Part shown: in pieces, positions 50,508 to 59,127 of the stretch | Position numbering within the stretch: position 1 is the stretch's first letter | How the letters are laid out: each line of letters begins with the position of its first letter | Source: Devosia sp. | GTDB taxonomy: Bacteria; Pseudomonadota; Alphaproteobacteria; Rhizobiales; Devosiaceae | Direction of reading: 5' to 3' | NCBI GenBank assembly: GCA_028290665.1 | Contig: JAQGJK010000026.1 | Span: 154,861 to 218,860 of the forward strand | DNA length: 64,000 nucleotides | Notes under the pieces: generated by a model | What the model was told of the DNA's origin: nothing | The model's database searches: none | What the model saw: the letters and a program-made list of their open reading frames with translations, nothing else | Position numbers and translations under genes: made by a program

Positions 50508-51149
50508 CTAGCGTTGGAACGTCAGGTGGATGGTGCCGCTCGGTGCCGTTTCCGACTTGACTGCGTAGCCGGTCTCAAAGCCACGCAGATCGTCCCAGAG
50601 GCGGATGCCGCGCCCGAGCAAGATCGGCGCGATGGCGACATGCAGGTGGTCGACTAGGCCAGCCTTGAGATACTCGCGAACAACGGTCGGGCCCCCGCCA
50701 ATTCGCACATCCTTGCCGCCAGCGACGCTCACTGCCTGCCGGAGTGCCTCGACCGGGTCGGTAGCCAGAAAGTGGAAAGTGGTGCCACCCGCCATTTCAA
50801 TGGCAGGCCGCTGCCGGTGCGTCAGCACGAAGACCGGGCAGCGGAACGGGGGCTCCTCTCCCCACCACCCACGCCAGTTCGCATCGTCGGGGAAATTATG
50901 AAGTCCGAACATGCCGGCGCCCATGATCTCGGCGCCCACGTCAACGAAATACGCCTGCGCGTAGTCGTCGTCGACGCCGGTGGTTCCGCCACCCGAATTA
51001 TCCTGCAGGACGCGCTCGCGAAACGTTTTCGTCGCCGCATAGGCACCGGTGAGACGCGGCCAATCCTCGCCAAACGGGATCTCGGGCGTCTGGTCCGTCG
51101 TTGTCGCGAAACCATCGAGCGAGATCATGAGATCAACACGAACAGCCAT
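50508..51149 (-). CDS. Dihydrofolate reductase-family protein
   Basis: 213 residues: VDLMISLDGFATTTDQTPEIPFG, then PVFVLTHRQRPAIEMAGGTTFHFL and DVRIGGGPTVVREYLKAGLVDHLHVAIAPILLGRGIRLW. RibD_C/DHFR-like reductase of unknown substrate. It is divergent from an ArsR gene, and a duplicated operator lies between them. Confidence 0.9.
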   Translation of the reverse strand: MAVRVDLMISLDGFATTTDQTPEIPFGEDWPRLTGAYAATKTFRERVLQDNSGGGTTGVDDDYAQAYFVDVGAEIMGAGMFGLHNFPDDANWRGWWGEEPPFRCPVFVLTHRQRPAIEMAGGTTFHFLATDPVEALRQAVSVAGGKDVRIGGGPTVVREYLKAGLVDHLHVAIAPILLGRGIRLWDDLRGFETGYAVKSETAPSGTIHLTFQR

Positions 51150-51203
51150 CGGAGTTCCTCCTTGTGGTGGTTGCCTGACCGCCCCCCATCAGGCGGGCTT
51201 GAT

Positions 51204-51252
51204 ACTAAGGCAAATGCCTCTATATCAGGACCGGAAACTAAGGCAAGTACCT
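51204..51252. promoter_or_regulatory. Tandem operator: two 16-bp repeats, 33-bp period
   Basis: ACTAAGGCAAATGCCT (51204-51219) and ACTAAGGCAAGTACCT (51237-51252). Each has its own inverted symmetry (AGGCA-AA-TGCCT in the first). The period is three helical turns. They lie between the divergent reductase and ArsR genes, so they are probably the ArsR binding sites. Confidence 0.75.
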
Positions 51253-51294
51253 TTTTATCCTTGACCGCCCCCGTCACTCACCCTACTGATCCAC

Positions 51295-51651
51295 ATGCCT
51301 CATCATTCGACCCCCCTCGACCTCGCCTTTCACGCCCTCAGCGACCCGACCCGTCGTGCGGTGCTGTCGCGACTGGCCCGGGGCGAGGTGCCGGTCACCG
51401 CATTGGCCGAACCGTTCGACATGGCGCTGCCCTCCTTTGCCCAGCATCTCAAGGTGCTGGAAGATTGCGGGCTGATCGCCAGCGAAAAGCGCGGACGCAG
51501 CCGCTGGTGCCGGCTGGTGCAGGAGCGCTTCGATGAGGCGGCGGAGTGGATGGAAGCGGAGCGCCGAAGCTGGGCCGAGCGGCTCGATCGGTTGGAAATT
51601 TACCTCGACAAGATAGATGAGGCTGAAAAAACGCATGGCAAACCCGTTTGA
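51295..51651 (+). CDS. ArsR-family regulator
   Basis: 118 residues: LDLAFHALSDPTRRAVLSRLARGEVPVTALAEPFDMALPSFAQHLKVLEDCGLIASEKRGRSRWCRL is the standard ArsR winged helix. No metal-binding Cys pair is present, as in the class that governs SRPBCC genes. It overlaps the SRPBCC gene downstream (ArsR/AHSA1 module). Confidence 0.93.
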   Translation: MPHHSTPLDLAFHALSDPTRRAVLSRLARGEVPVTALAEPFDMALPSFAQHLKVLEDCGLIASEKRGRSRWCRLVQERFDEAAEWMEAERRSWAERLDRLEIYLDKIDEAEKTHGKPV

Positions 51652-52114
51652 GACCTGGTCGCTCGATCGCGAAATCGTCCTGGTCAAACTGCTCAACCAC
51701 CCACGCGAAAAAGTCTTTGCCGCCTGGCTGAACCCCGAGGCGCTGGCCGAGTGGTATGGCCCGACCGGCCTCGAGATCGAGACGCACGAGGCCGATATTC
51801 GCGAAGGCGGCGTCTGGCGGTTCGATATGGTGGGGCTGTTCGAGGGGCAGCAGCAGCGCTTCCCCAACCTCATGCGGTTCATCGAGATCGTCCCGAACGA
51901 ACGGATCGTGATGGACTACGGCACGCCCGACCCCATCGACCCCGACCGCTTTCGCACCACCGTAACCTTCGACTCGCAAACCGACGGCAAGACGGTGCTG
52001 ACCATGCGCCAACTCCACCCAAGCCGCGAACGGCGCCAGTTCGTCATCGGCTTCGGCGCAGTCGAATACGGCCTGCAGACCCTAGACGGCCTAGCCGCCT
52101 GGCTCGACCGCTAA
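51635..52114 (+). CDS. SRPBCC / AHSA1-like protein
   Basis: 159 residues. START-type fold: FETWSLDREIVLVKLLNHPREKVFAAWLNPEALAEWYGPTGLEIETHEADIREGGVWRF, the usual opening of ArsR-linked AHSA1 proteins. It overlaps the ArsR gene by 17 bases with the start at 51635; 51617 is also possible. Ligand unknown. Confidence 0.9.
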   Translation: MANPFETWSLDREIVLVKLLNHPREKVFAAWLNPEALAEWYGPTGLEIETHEADIREGGVWRFDMVGLFEGQQQRFPNLMRFIEIVPNERIVMDYGTPDPIDPDRFRTTVTFDSQTDGKTVLTMRQLHPSRERRQFVIGFGAVEYGLQTLDGLAAWLDR

Positions 52115-52127
52115 GCCAACCCCACTG

Positions 52128-52250
52128 CTTTCCTCCCCCGTCAAAGACGGGGGAGGGGGACCATCCAAAGGATGGTGGAGGGGGCGGCGCGAACACCGAC
52201 TCAGCATCCGTAGCCGCCCCTCCCCCGTGCGATGCACGGGAGAGGACCAG
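52128..52250. repeat. Type C palindromic repeat
   Basis: CTCCCCCGTC-AAA-GACGGGGGAG followed by GGGACCATCC-AAA-GGATGGTGG and a right arm CCCTCCCCCGTGCGATGCACGGGAGAGG. The same composite occurs at 55109-55170, 56140-56165 and in the tandem array at 57950-58495. Confidence 0.8.
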
Positions 52251-52273
52251 GCGCCCTACTCCGGCAATAAACT

Positions 52274-53239
52274 TCAATCCTTGAGCCCGAACCACACCTC
52301 GACGTCACCAGCGCCGCTTTGCGCGTCAAAGGCCGGGCCGTAATATTCGAGGAAGCTGTAGGGAGCCCCGCTCGCCTCGTAGCCAGCCTCCGCAAGCCAG
52401 TCGGACGCGGCACCGATGGTTGCGCGCAGGCTGGTCACATCGCCCGAGTGGGTGAACCGGGCCCAGCGCAATGCCGGCACCGCGATGACCGTCAGTTCCG
52501 GCGGCAGGTCGGCGTCGGGCCGCACTTCGACCGCCGTAATATACTCGAAGTCCTCGCCGTTGGTTTCAGCGTCCCCGACAATGCCGAAAGCCGCCTTGCC
52601 CAACGCGCCATCGACATTCCCGAGATAGGGCTGAAATTGCTGCCATTGTGCCGGGATGCCGGCCCCATGGCTCATCTGGTGACGCTGCGAAATGCCGGCG
52701 AACCGCATCGATTGGCGGTTTTCAAACACCGGTGGGGTGAGATTGACATTGATATCGGTCGTCATCGGATAGGGCTCCACAAGGGCTATGTCATCAAGAC
52801 TGCGTCGTCGTCGCAGCAGTTCGGGCGTGATGCCGAACTGATTGCGGAAGGCACGGGTGAATGCCTCATGCGAGCCATAGCCAGCGTCGAGAGCGACGGC
52901 GAGGATGTCGGGAGCACCGGCTGCGAGGGCACGCGCGGCTTCCGTCAATCTGCGGGCCCGCAGATATCCCGTGATGGAATATCCGGTGACCATGGGGAAC
53001 AGGCGCGACAGATAGGTCGGAGATTTGCCGGTCACTTCCACCAGGTCATCGAGCGACACCGGTTCACGAAACCGGCTTTCGAGGACCCAGAGCATCTTTG
53101 CGACCAGTGACACGGACCTGAACTCTCCTGAGGCCGGGACTGTATGCCATGACGGCGAAACCGCCATTTGATCCTGGATGCCCTCGACGATGCTCAACCG
53201 ATAGTCAACGGCACTCGAAATGCCGCGACCGACCGACAT
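52274..53239 (-). CDS. AraC-family regulator with GyrI-like ligand domain
   Basis: 321 residues from 53239 (other starts: 53284, and 53167 with AGGA nearby). AraC HTH: EVTGKSPTYLSRLFPMVTGYSITGYLRARRLTEAARALAAGAPDILAVALDAGYGSHEAFTRAFRNQFGITP. The C-terminal half is a GyrI-like/effector-binding fold: RFAGISQRHQMS.. and ASDWLAEAGYEASGAPYSFLEYYGPAF. A stand-alone regulator of unknown target, possibly drug-binding. Confidence 0.9.
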   Translation of the reverse strand: MSVGRGISSAVDYRLSIVEGIQDQMAVSPSWHTVPASGEFRSVSLVAKMLWVLESRFREPVSLDDLVEVTGKSPTYLSRLFPMVTGYSITGYLRARRLTEAARALAAGAPDILAVALDAGYGSHEAFTRAFRNQFGITPELLRRRRSLDDIALVEPYPMTTDINVNLTPPVFENRQSMRFAGISQRHQMSHGAGIPAQWQQFQPYLGNVDGALGKAAFGIVGDAETNGEDFEYITAVEVRPDADLPPELTVIAVPALRWARFTHSGDVTSLRATIGAASDWLAEAGYEASGAPYSFLEYYGPAFDAQSGAGDVEVWFGLKD

Positions 53240-53321
53240 GCTTTGGCTGCTTTTGCGCCGGCGCAAGCCTGACCTATACGACACTCAGGCGTCCTGTCGC
53301 CGACAGTCTGAACGAGGACCA

Positions 53322-54311
53322 TTAGCGGCCGCTGCCGGAGAAATCCGGTTCGAGGCGCTCGACTTCAATCGTGAGGTGCGAGAGTTCCTGCAGATGAGCC
53401 AGTTTTTCCCGGTAATACGAGGGCGCTTCGGGGTTTTTCGAGCTCACCGAAATGATTGCGCCGTGATGGCCGGGGCCGAGTTTCCAGACATGGAGATCGG
53501 TAATCCGTTCGCCGCCGGTCTCGACCGCCTGCCGGATTTGTTCCGGCAGCTCTTCGTCCGCCGGAATGTAATCGAGCAGCACGGCGCCAGCGTCCCGTAT
53601 GAGGCCCCATGACCAGCGGGCAATGACCAGCGCCCCGACTATCCCGATCAGCGGATCGAGCCACAGCCAGCCATAAATGCTCCCGAGGATAAGCGCGCCA
53701 ATCGCCAGCACCGAGGTCAGGGCATCGGCCAGCACGTGCAGGTAGGCGGCACGCAGATTATTATCGCGGCCGTGCCCCTGATGTGCATGATCGTGGCGAT
53801 GCTCATGGCCCCCGTGATGATGATCGTGGTCGCCATGGTGAGCGTGATCGCCTCTTAGCAGCCACGCACTGATCAGGTTGACGATCAGGCCCGCGATTCC
53901 AACCGCGATGGCCTGGCCAAACGAAATCGCCACCGGATGGTAAAACCGCTGGACACTCTCATAGGCGATGAACAGGGCGATCAACGCGAGGACCACGGCA
54001 CTCGAGAATGCCGCCAGATCGCCGAACTTTCCCGTCCCGAAGGTAAACCGGCCATTCCCGGCGTGCTTGCGCGCCAGGTAGTACGCCCCCGCGGCAATCA
54101 GCATCGCGGCGGCATGGGTCGACATATGCAGGCCGTCCGCGATCAGTGCCATCGACCCGTAGGCCGAACCGGCGGCGATCTCGATCACCATCATCGAGAC
54201 GGTCAGGGCAATGACCAGCCAGACCCGGCGTTCGTTGCGACCGTGATTTTCACCGAGAAAGACATGCGAATGACCGGCGCCAAGCGGGCCGGGCGCGTTG
54301 ATGGCGCTCAT
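53322..54311 (-). CDS. dmeF: Cation diffusion facilitator (DmeF-like)
   Basis: 329 residues, six membrane helices. The N-terminal HSHVFLGENHGRNERRVWLVIALT marks the DmeF type. Metal-site helices include GSMALIADGLHMSTHAAAML and DALTSVLAIGALI. A His-rich loop (HAHHGDHDHHHGGHEHRHDHAHQGHG) faces the cytosol. The C-terminal domain ends ERLEPDF. Exports Co2+/Ni2+ in relatives. It forms an operon with the DmeR-type repressor (4-base overlap). Confidence 0.93.
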   Translation of the reverse strand: MSAINAPGPLGAGHSHVFLGENHGRNERRVWLVIALTVSMMVIEIAAGSAYGSMALIADGLHMSTHAAAMLIAAGAYYLARKHAGNGRFTFGTGKFGDLAAFSSAVVLALIALFIAYESVQRFYHPVAISFGQAIAVGIAGLIVNLISAWLLRGDHAHHGDHDHHHGGHEHRHDHAHQGHGRDNNLRAAYLHVLADALTSVLAIGALILGSIYGWLWLDPLIGIVGALVIARWSWGLIRDAGAVLLDYIPADEELPEQIRQAVETGGERITDLHVWKLGPGHHGAIISVSSKNPEAPSYYREKLAHLQELSHLTIEVERLEPDFSGSGR

Positions 54312-54580
54312 TTCAGGTACGTCCTCACGACTTCGATCAATTCGGCCGCGCCCTGCTCCCGTTGTCCGGGGTCAGCCACTGCCATGATGTGCTCCCGAAT
54401 GTGGTCCTCGATCAGTTCGGCGGTCAGACCGCTCATGGCGCCGCGTGCAGAGGCCACCAGATTGAGAATCTCGGCGCAGGGAGCGTCGCTTTCAAGCAAC
54501 CGCTCGACGGCCTCCAGCTGCCCTTTGAGGCGTCGGATCCGAGCGAGCAGTTTCGGCTTCTGCTGAATTATGTGACTCAT
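54308..54580 (-). CDS. dmeR: CsoR/RcnR-family metal-responsive repressor (DmeR-like)
   Basis: 90 residues: MSHIIQQKPKLLARIRRLKGQLEAVERLLESDAPCAEILNLVASARGAMSGLTAELIEDHIREHIM. His3, Cys35, His60 and His64 match the RcnR/DmeR metal site. It represses dmeRF until Ni or Co binds. A G-tract operator lies ahead of it. Confidence 0.92.
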   Translation of the reverse strand: MSHIIQQKPKLLARIRRLKGQLEAVERLLESDAPCAEILNLVASARGAMSGLTAELIEDHIREHIMAVADPGQREQGAAELIEVVRTYLK

Positions 54581-54589
54581 CCGAGTAAC

Positions 54590-54606
54590 ATAGGGGGGTA
54601 CCCTAT
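54590..54606. promoter_or_regulatory. G-tract operator of dmeRF
   Basis: ATAGGGGGGTACCCTAT. A run of G flanked by AT is the site type bound by RcnR/DmeR proteins. It lies 10 bases before the dmeR start. Confidence 0.75.
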
Positions 54607-54840
54607 TAATTTCAAGTTGAACGACCGGAATTGCCGACGGGTCGCAACGAGGCGGCTAGATCAGCAGCGCCGAAATCGCTGCGCTGTGGTCCGCAGCGCA
54701 TTCCAGGTCGATCGGCGACTCAACTGGTGAGGCCAGCTTGGCTAGAACACCCCGAGGGCCTCAGCGATCGCCTTCTCAGGCTAGCAAAAACGCGAGGCAC
54801 CTGATCTTATGAGGGTGTCAAAAACATTGAGGGGGGACCC

Positions 54841-55080
54841 ATGCCCTACGTTCGCATCGAGATCACCGACGGCGCCACCGACGAACAGAAGCTCCAGATT
54901 TATGAGGAAACCACCGAGATGCTGGTCCGCATCCTCGGCAAGAATCCCGAATACACGTTCATCGTGATCGAGGAAGTCGACAACAAGAACTGGGGCCACA
55001 AAGGCACCTCGGTTGCCAAGATCCGCGAAGCCGAAGCCGCCGCCAAGGCCGCAGCCGCGCCCCTCACAGCGGTCGCCTGA
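54841..55080 (+). CDS. 4-oxalocrotonate tautomerase family protein
   Basis: 79 residues. After Met removal, Pro1 is the catalytic residue (MPYVRIEITDGATDEQKLQIYEETTEMLVRILG), followed by YTFIVIEEVDNKNWGHKG. A GAGGGGGG lies 5 bases upstream. Reaction partner unknown. A single gene. Confidence 0.88.
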   Translation: MPYVRIEITDGATDEQKLQIYEETTEMLVRILGKNPEYTFIVIEEVDNKNWGHKGTSVAKIREAEAAAKAAAAPLTAVA

Positions 55081-55108
55081 CAAGCCGGCACCCTGCTTGC
55101 CTGCTATC

Positions 55109-55170
55109 CTCCCCCGCAGCAGCGGGGGAGGGGGACCATCCAGAGGATGGTGGAGGGGGCGGCGCGAACC
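55109..55170. repeat. Type C palindromic repeat (left half)
   Basis: TATCCTCCCCCGCAGCAGCGGGGGAGG and GGGACCATCCAGAGGATGGTGG, then GGGGGCGGCGCGAACC. The right arm seen in other copies is absent. Confidence 0.75.
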
Positions 55171-55207
55171 CCGGCAGCGCCCATAGCGGCCACAACAATA
55201 ACGCCCC

Positions 55208-55933
55208 TCAGGCGGCCACCGGCATACGCGGCTTCTCCCAATCCATCACAAGGAAGGAGGGGACCCTTCTGAAAAGATCGATCTGCTGGGCGTTCCCGCC
55301 ATGCGGCGGCGGCTCATCGAAGTATCGCAACTGCAAGTTATTGCCGAGTAACAGCGCCATGTAAGTCCCAAGTGGCCGGTGCCAGTTCTGCACACGGAGT
55401 TCGCCCCAGCCGATCCAGTCGGACCGCTCTTCGAGGTAATGATCAATCAAAAAACTGTTTGTACCGTCTTCCGCCTCCCGCCACCCCGTCGGATTACTGG
55501 CGCTGTAAAAACTGTTCAGATTCGCGATCAGAAGGTGCCCGCCCGAGCGCAATACCCGAGTCATTTCACCGATGGCTTTTGCCAAGTCGGGAATGTCGAT
55601 GAGGCTCATATAGGCCACGACGAGATCGAACGACTGATCCTCGAACGGCAATAGCTCTGCCCCAACGGCGCAATATTCACCCTCCGGATGCAATTGTCTG
55701 GCCTTACGGATTAAAGATTCGGCCGGGTCGATGCCAGTCGTGATGAGGCCCCATGCGGAGAGCAGCCGGCAAAACCGACCCTCACCGCACCCGACGTCGA
55801 GAACAGTCTTCGCCTCACTCAACCGGGCCCGGTCGAGCATGGGCCGATCAAGAACAAACCGCCGCGCAAAATCCCCCTCGACGCCTATCGTTGAAATCCA
55901 GGCCTCGGCGGACTCTTCCCATCCATTCGACAT
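55208..55933 (-). CDS. Class I SAM-dependent methyltransferase
   Basis: 241 residues with start at 55933, supported by AGGGGGAAG upstream. Motifs: TVLDVGCGEGRFCRLLSAWG, TGIDPAESLIRKAR, FDLVVAYMSLIDIPDLAKAIGEMTRVLRSGGHLLIANL. The second half is typical of ubiquinone/small-molecule methyltransferases (LGTYMALLLGNNLQLRYFDEPPPHGG). Substrate unknown. Confidence 0.9.
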   Translation of the reverse strand: MSNGWEESAEAWISTIGVEGDFARRFVLDRPMLDRARLSEAKTVLDVGCGEGRFCRLLSAWGLITTGIDPAESLIRKARQLHPEGEYCAVGAELLPFEDQSFDLVVAYMSLIDIPDLAKAIGEMTRVLRSGGHLLIANLNSFYSASNPTGWREAEDGTNSFLIDHYLEERSDWIGWGELRVQNWHRPLGTYMALLLGNNLQLRYFDEPPPHGGNAQQIDLFRRVPSFLVMDWEKPRMPVAA

Positions 55934-56285
55934 CAGCAACTTCCCCCTGAGTGTCGGCAATTCAACAAACCGAACTGCAATGTCGAAGGTGGCCGATCAG
56001 TGACGAGACGGGCTGCCGACAAGTGAACGAAAGGCGGACCCGATGCTTGATCGGGCACCGCCGGCCGTCGCCAAGCACCACCGGGCGGAGGTAAAGCCGC
56101 TACTCATCGAGCCGGCCGAGTTCATCACCCCTACTATCCTCCCCCGTCAAAGACGGGGACGGGGACCACCCACCCACTACGCAGCGTCGGCCATCACCAT
56201 CGTCAAGCGACCAATCCGGCGGCCGGATTGCCTTGAGCTCTTACGCAACGGCGCCCGCATCCGCCCGGCGACGGCCCCCGACGCC
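55934..56285. other. Intergenic region (352 bases) with reductase remnant and partial repeat
   Basis: Holds a reductase fragment (56067-56122) and a left arm of the type C repeat (TCCTCCCCCGTCAAAGACGGG, 56140-56160). The remaining ~100 bases up to the next gene show no feature I recognise. Confidence 0.5.
56067..56122 (-). pseudogene. Short fragment of a dihydrofolate reductase-family gene
   Basis: The bases GCCGTCGCCAAGCACCACCG followed by GGCGGAGGTAAAGC.. match, with a few changes, the stretch at 56379-56436 of the intact gene (coding for the LRPVVLGGGKPFF region). Probably the leftover of a tandem duplicate. Confidence 0.75.
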
Positions 56286-56831
56286 TCAGGCGGGAACGTA
56301 CGTCAATTTCATCGTGTCCCCGGAGAGCTGTTCGCTTGACACGAGGTGGAGTAGCGATCGGGGGGTGTTGAAGAACGGTTTGCCGCCGCCGAGCACCACG
56401 GGGCGGAGGTAAAGCTGGTACTCATCGAGCAGGCCGAGTTCGGCGAGGCCTCCGGCGAGTTCGGGTCCGGCGACTTCGATCGTGCCCTCCTGCTCGGCTT
56501 TGAGCGTCCGGACGAACTGTTCGAGATCGCCGTTCACCAGCGTCGCATTCGGCCCGACCGAGTGCAGGGTCCGCGACACCACCCATTTCGGCTTCTCCCG
56601 CCAGGCCGTCGCAAACGCGTTGCCGACATCGTCCTCGGCTGGCTGATCCTCGTCCCAGTAGCGCATGATCTCATACATGCGCCGGCCGTAGAGGCTGCCG
56701 GCCGAGTGGCTCAGCTGGTCGCTGAAGTGCCGATGCAGGGCGTCGTCCGGCATTGGCAGCCCGGGCGCGCCTTCGACACCCGAAACATAGCCGTCGAGCG
56801 ACTGCAGCATTGCAAAAACGAGCTTGGCCAT
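56286..56831 (-). CDS. Dihydrofolate reductase-family (RibD C-terminal) protein, copy 2
   Basis: 181 residues: LVFAMLQSLDGYVSGVEGAPGLPMPDDALHRHFSDQLSHSAGSLYGRRMYEIMRYWDED, KWVVSRTLHSVGPNATLVNGD and IEVAGPELAGGLAELGLLDEYQLYLRPVVLGGGKPFF. Clear paralogue of the protein at 43644-44177. Divergent from an intact HxlR regulator, likely its controller. Confidence 0.9.
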   Translation of the reverse strand: MAKLVFAMLQSLDGYVSGVEGAPGLPMPDDALHRHFSDQLSHSAGSLYGRRMYEIMRYWDEDQPAEDDVGNAFATAWREKPKWVVSRTLHSVGPNATLVNGDLEQFVRTLKAEQEGTIEVAGPELAGGLAELGLLDEYQLYLRPVVLGGGKPFFNTPRSLLHLVSSEQLSGDTMKLTYVPA

Positions 56832-56952
56832 GGGTGGCTCCTGTCGAGTGGTGGCAGTCCGGAGGGATTGCCAGTTACGCCGTGCATTGTGCTAGCAGTG
56901 CCTCGCGGGGTAGAACCATTACTAATTCGCAACCGGTTGAGGGATGCATTGC

Positions 56953-57465
56953 ATGAGCCGCCGCCGCTCGGGATGCCCGATAGACCTGACGCTCGAGACC
57001 TTCGGCAATCGCTGGAGCCTGATCATCCTCCGCGACATCATGTTCGGCGGCCACCGCACTTTTCGAGCGCTCCTCGCCCACAACATGGAAGGGATCGCGT
57101 CCAACATTCTCGCCGACCGGCTGGCACGGCTGGCGGCAAATGGGCTGCTGTCGCGCTGCGGCGATCCCGGCCACAAGCAGCGAGTGGTCTATAGCCTGAC
57201 CGAAAAGGCCATCGATCTGGTCCCGATGATGGCGGTCATGGGCAGCTGGGGGGTGCGCCACACCCTCGCCTCGACGGAGCTCTCGACCCGCGCGAAGGTG
57301 CTTGAAGCCGGCGGGCCGCCGCTCTGGTCCGCCTTCATGGCAGAGTTGCGCCACTTCCACCTCGGTGCACCGCAACCCGCCGAGTCGGTCCTCGCCATGA
57401 TGCAGTCGGCATACGAAGCGGCGCTGGCGGAACGCCGCCCGCAAGCTGATCTGGTTGCGGGATAG
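56953..57465 (+). CDS. HxlR-family transcriptional regulator
   Basis: 170 residues from ATG 56953 (GAGGG 9 bases upstream; the ATG at 56944 is too near it). RSGCPIDLTLETFGNRWSLIILRDIMFGGHRTFRALLAHNMEGIASNILADRLARLAANGLLSRCGDPGHKQRVVYSLTEKAIDLVPMM is a complete HxlR winged helix with a Cys near the start, the redox-type residue. It probably controls the divergent reductase gene. Confidence 0.93.
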   Translation: MSRRRSGCPIDLTLETFGNRWSLIILRDIMFGGHRTFRALLAHNMEGIASNILADRLARLAANGLLSRCGDPGHKQRVVYSLTEKAIDLVPMMAVMGSWGVRHTLASTELSTRAKVLEAGGPPLWSAFMAELRHFHLGAPQPAESVLAMMQSAYEAALAERRPQADLVAG

Positions 57466-58594
57466 CGACGGAGGCCGATGCATCCAGACCGTGCATCGGC
57501 GGCGGCGTTAAGTTGGGGGGATGCTTGCCATGCAGACCTGAGCCCGCGCAGCAATTGCTTCGGGTGTCTCGGCCGCGACGGGCCGGTCGAGCGTACGCGA
57601 GCATCAGGTCGTTGCATCGATGATGCCGAGCCGTTCTGGCCGCAAGCAGCAAAGCGCGGTCCGATGCGGTGATCGCTGCCCGATTTTCCAATGTCGAACC
57701 GGCGGACCAGTCGGGCGCCTGCCGGTATAGGAGGGACAAGCGGCCAGCCCCAAACACGGCGTGTGCCATGACCATCACGGAGCCAACGATCGGGTGGCCG
57801 GCTAAGTCGAGCCCCTACTTTCCTCCCCGTGCAATGCACTGGAGAGGCAAGCAGCCGAGCCACGGCGCAACCTCCCGACTAGCCAATGCAAAAACGTGTA
57901 GCCCGGCTTTGCAAAAGTCGAACTTCACCCTGGCAAGACATCCCCCGCTTTCCTCCCCCGCAGTCGCGAGGGAGGAGGACCATCCGCAGGATGGTGGAGG
58001 GGGCGGCGCAAACTCCGCCGCCGTGTCCGTGGCCGCCCCCTCCACCGGCTTTGCCGGTCCCCCTCCCCCGTGCCATGCACGGGAGAGGAAAACAGGCCGA
58101 GCCAAAGCCGGCCGCATTCGTCACATCACACGCCTGAAAGACCGCCACGCCCCTCTTGCTATCCTCCCCTGTCGCAGACGGGGGAGGGGGACCATCCGCA
58201 GGATGGTGGAGGGGGCGGCGCAAACTCCGCCGCCGTGTCTATGGCCGCCCCCTCCACCGGCTTTGCCGGTCCCCCTCCCCCGTGCCATGCACGGGAGAGG
58301 AAAACAGGCCGAGCCAAAGCCGCGCCGCACTCGTCACATCGCTCGCCTGAAAGACCGCCAAGCCCTCTTGCTATCCTCCCCTGTCGCAGACGGGGGAGGG
58401 GGACCATCCGCAGGATGGTGGAGGGGGCGGCGCGAACTCCGTCTCTGAGCCTCCAGCCGCCCCCTCCCCCGTGACTTGCACGGGAGAGGAAGTCAACGCA
58501 CCCTGACCCCAATACGGATTCAAAATCCGCTGATGAAAATTCTTTTCGGCGAAGATAAGGTCATCAATACCGAGATCGGGCTTAGGAATCGGCC
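57466..58594. other. Long gene-poor region with tandem palindromic repeats
   Basis: 1129 bases. The first ~380 bases (57466-57840) have no frame I trust; a faint AhpD/CMD-like reading on the minus strand (SDRALLLAARTARHHRCND) is not convincing. From 57950 to 58495 runs the 212-bp tandem array. The last 100 bases lead into a small gene. Confidence 0.6.
57950..58495. repeat. Tandem array of 212-bp type C repeats (3 units)
   Basis: Units start near 57950, 58161 and 58373 (period 211-212). Each contains the left hairpin CTCCCCTGTCGCAGACGGGGGAG, the GGGACCATCCGCAGGATGGTGG hairpin, a CGGCTTTGCCGG element (units 1-2) and a right arm CCCTCCCCCGTGCCATGCACGGGAGAGG. They are joined by an AAAACAGGCCGAGCC.. 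spacer. Unit 3 has a different middle and ends early. Confidence 0.85.
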
Positions 58595-58873
58595 ATGGAC
58601 GGACTTATTCGCGGATTTTTCCACTACGCGATTTTGGTGTGTTTGCCGGCCATTACGGCCTTTCTGGTTTATAACTATGTTCGCGAACTTTGGGTCTACG
58701 CCACCGACCGAGCGAAGTTCAACACCTTGAAGAAGCCAATAATCATGGACGGGGAGAGCGGCGGTACCGAGATTTCGTCACCCGCCGGCCGTTTGCTGTT
58801 CTCGTATCCGTTCTTTATCGCCGGCTTCGCCCTTTTTTGCGGTCTTATTTTGGCGCGGCAGTGGAACCCCTGA
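58595..58873 (+). CDS. Hypothetical small membrane protein
   Basis: 92 residues. Two hydrophobic segments: FFHYAILVCLPAITAFLVYNYV (about 8-29) and LLFSYPFFIAGFALFCGLILA (about 67-87). A short charged region lies between. No family recognised. It follows the repeat array and is moderately lower in GC than its neighbours. May be a recent arrival. Confidence 0.55.
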   Translation: MDGLIRGFFHYAILVCLPAITAFLVYNYVRELWVYATDRAKFNTLKKPIIMDGESGGTEISSPAGRLLFSYPFFIAGFALFCGLILARQWNP

Positions 58874-59127
58874 CTTCTACATATTTGGATGAAGGGCGTG
58901 TAGCTAGGCGACGGGCCGTACCAGCGGTTAAAGCCCAGCGCCGACAGTCGGCTAGCCTTGCCATGGCACGGTCTCTCAATGCGCAGCATATGCGTTTCAA
59001 AGCGCAGCGCAGGATCACCAGAGGCGGGCTAATTGCCCCATATCCTCTCTATATTGACGGCCCGCTTGCGATGCACATCTATGCGACTATGGCGATTTCC
59101 TCCGGTGAGACCTTGGCTAGGCTCCGG

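Noticed and set aside
57669-57840. AhpD/carboxymuconolactone decarboxylase remnant on the minus strand
   Set aside because: Resemblance limited to a few residues around one Cys; not enough to call a gene or pseudogene.
57950-58495. CRISPR-like array
   Set aside because: Units are long, palindromic and contiguous, without short unique spacers; no cas genes nearby.
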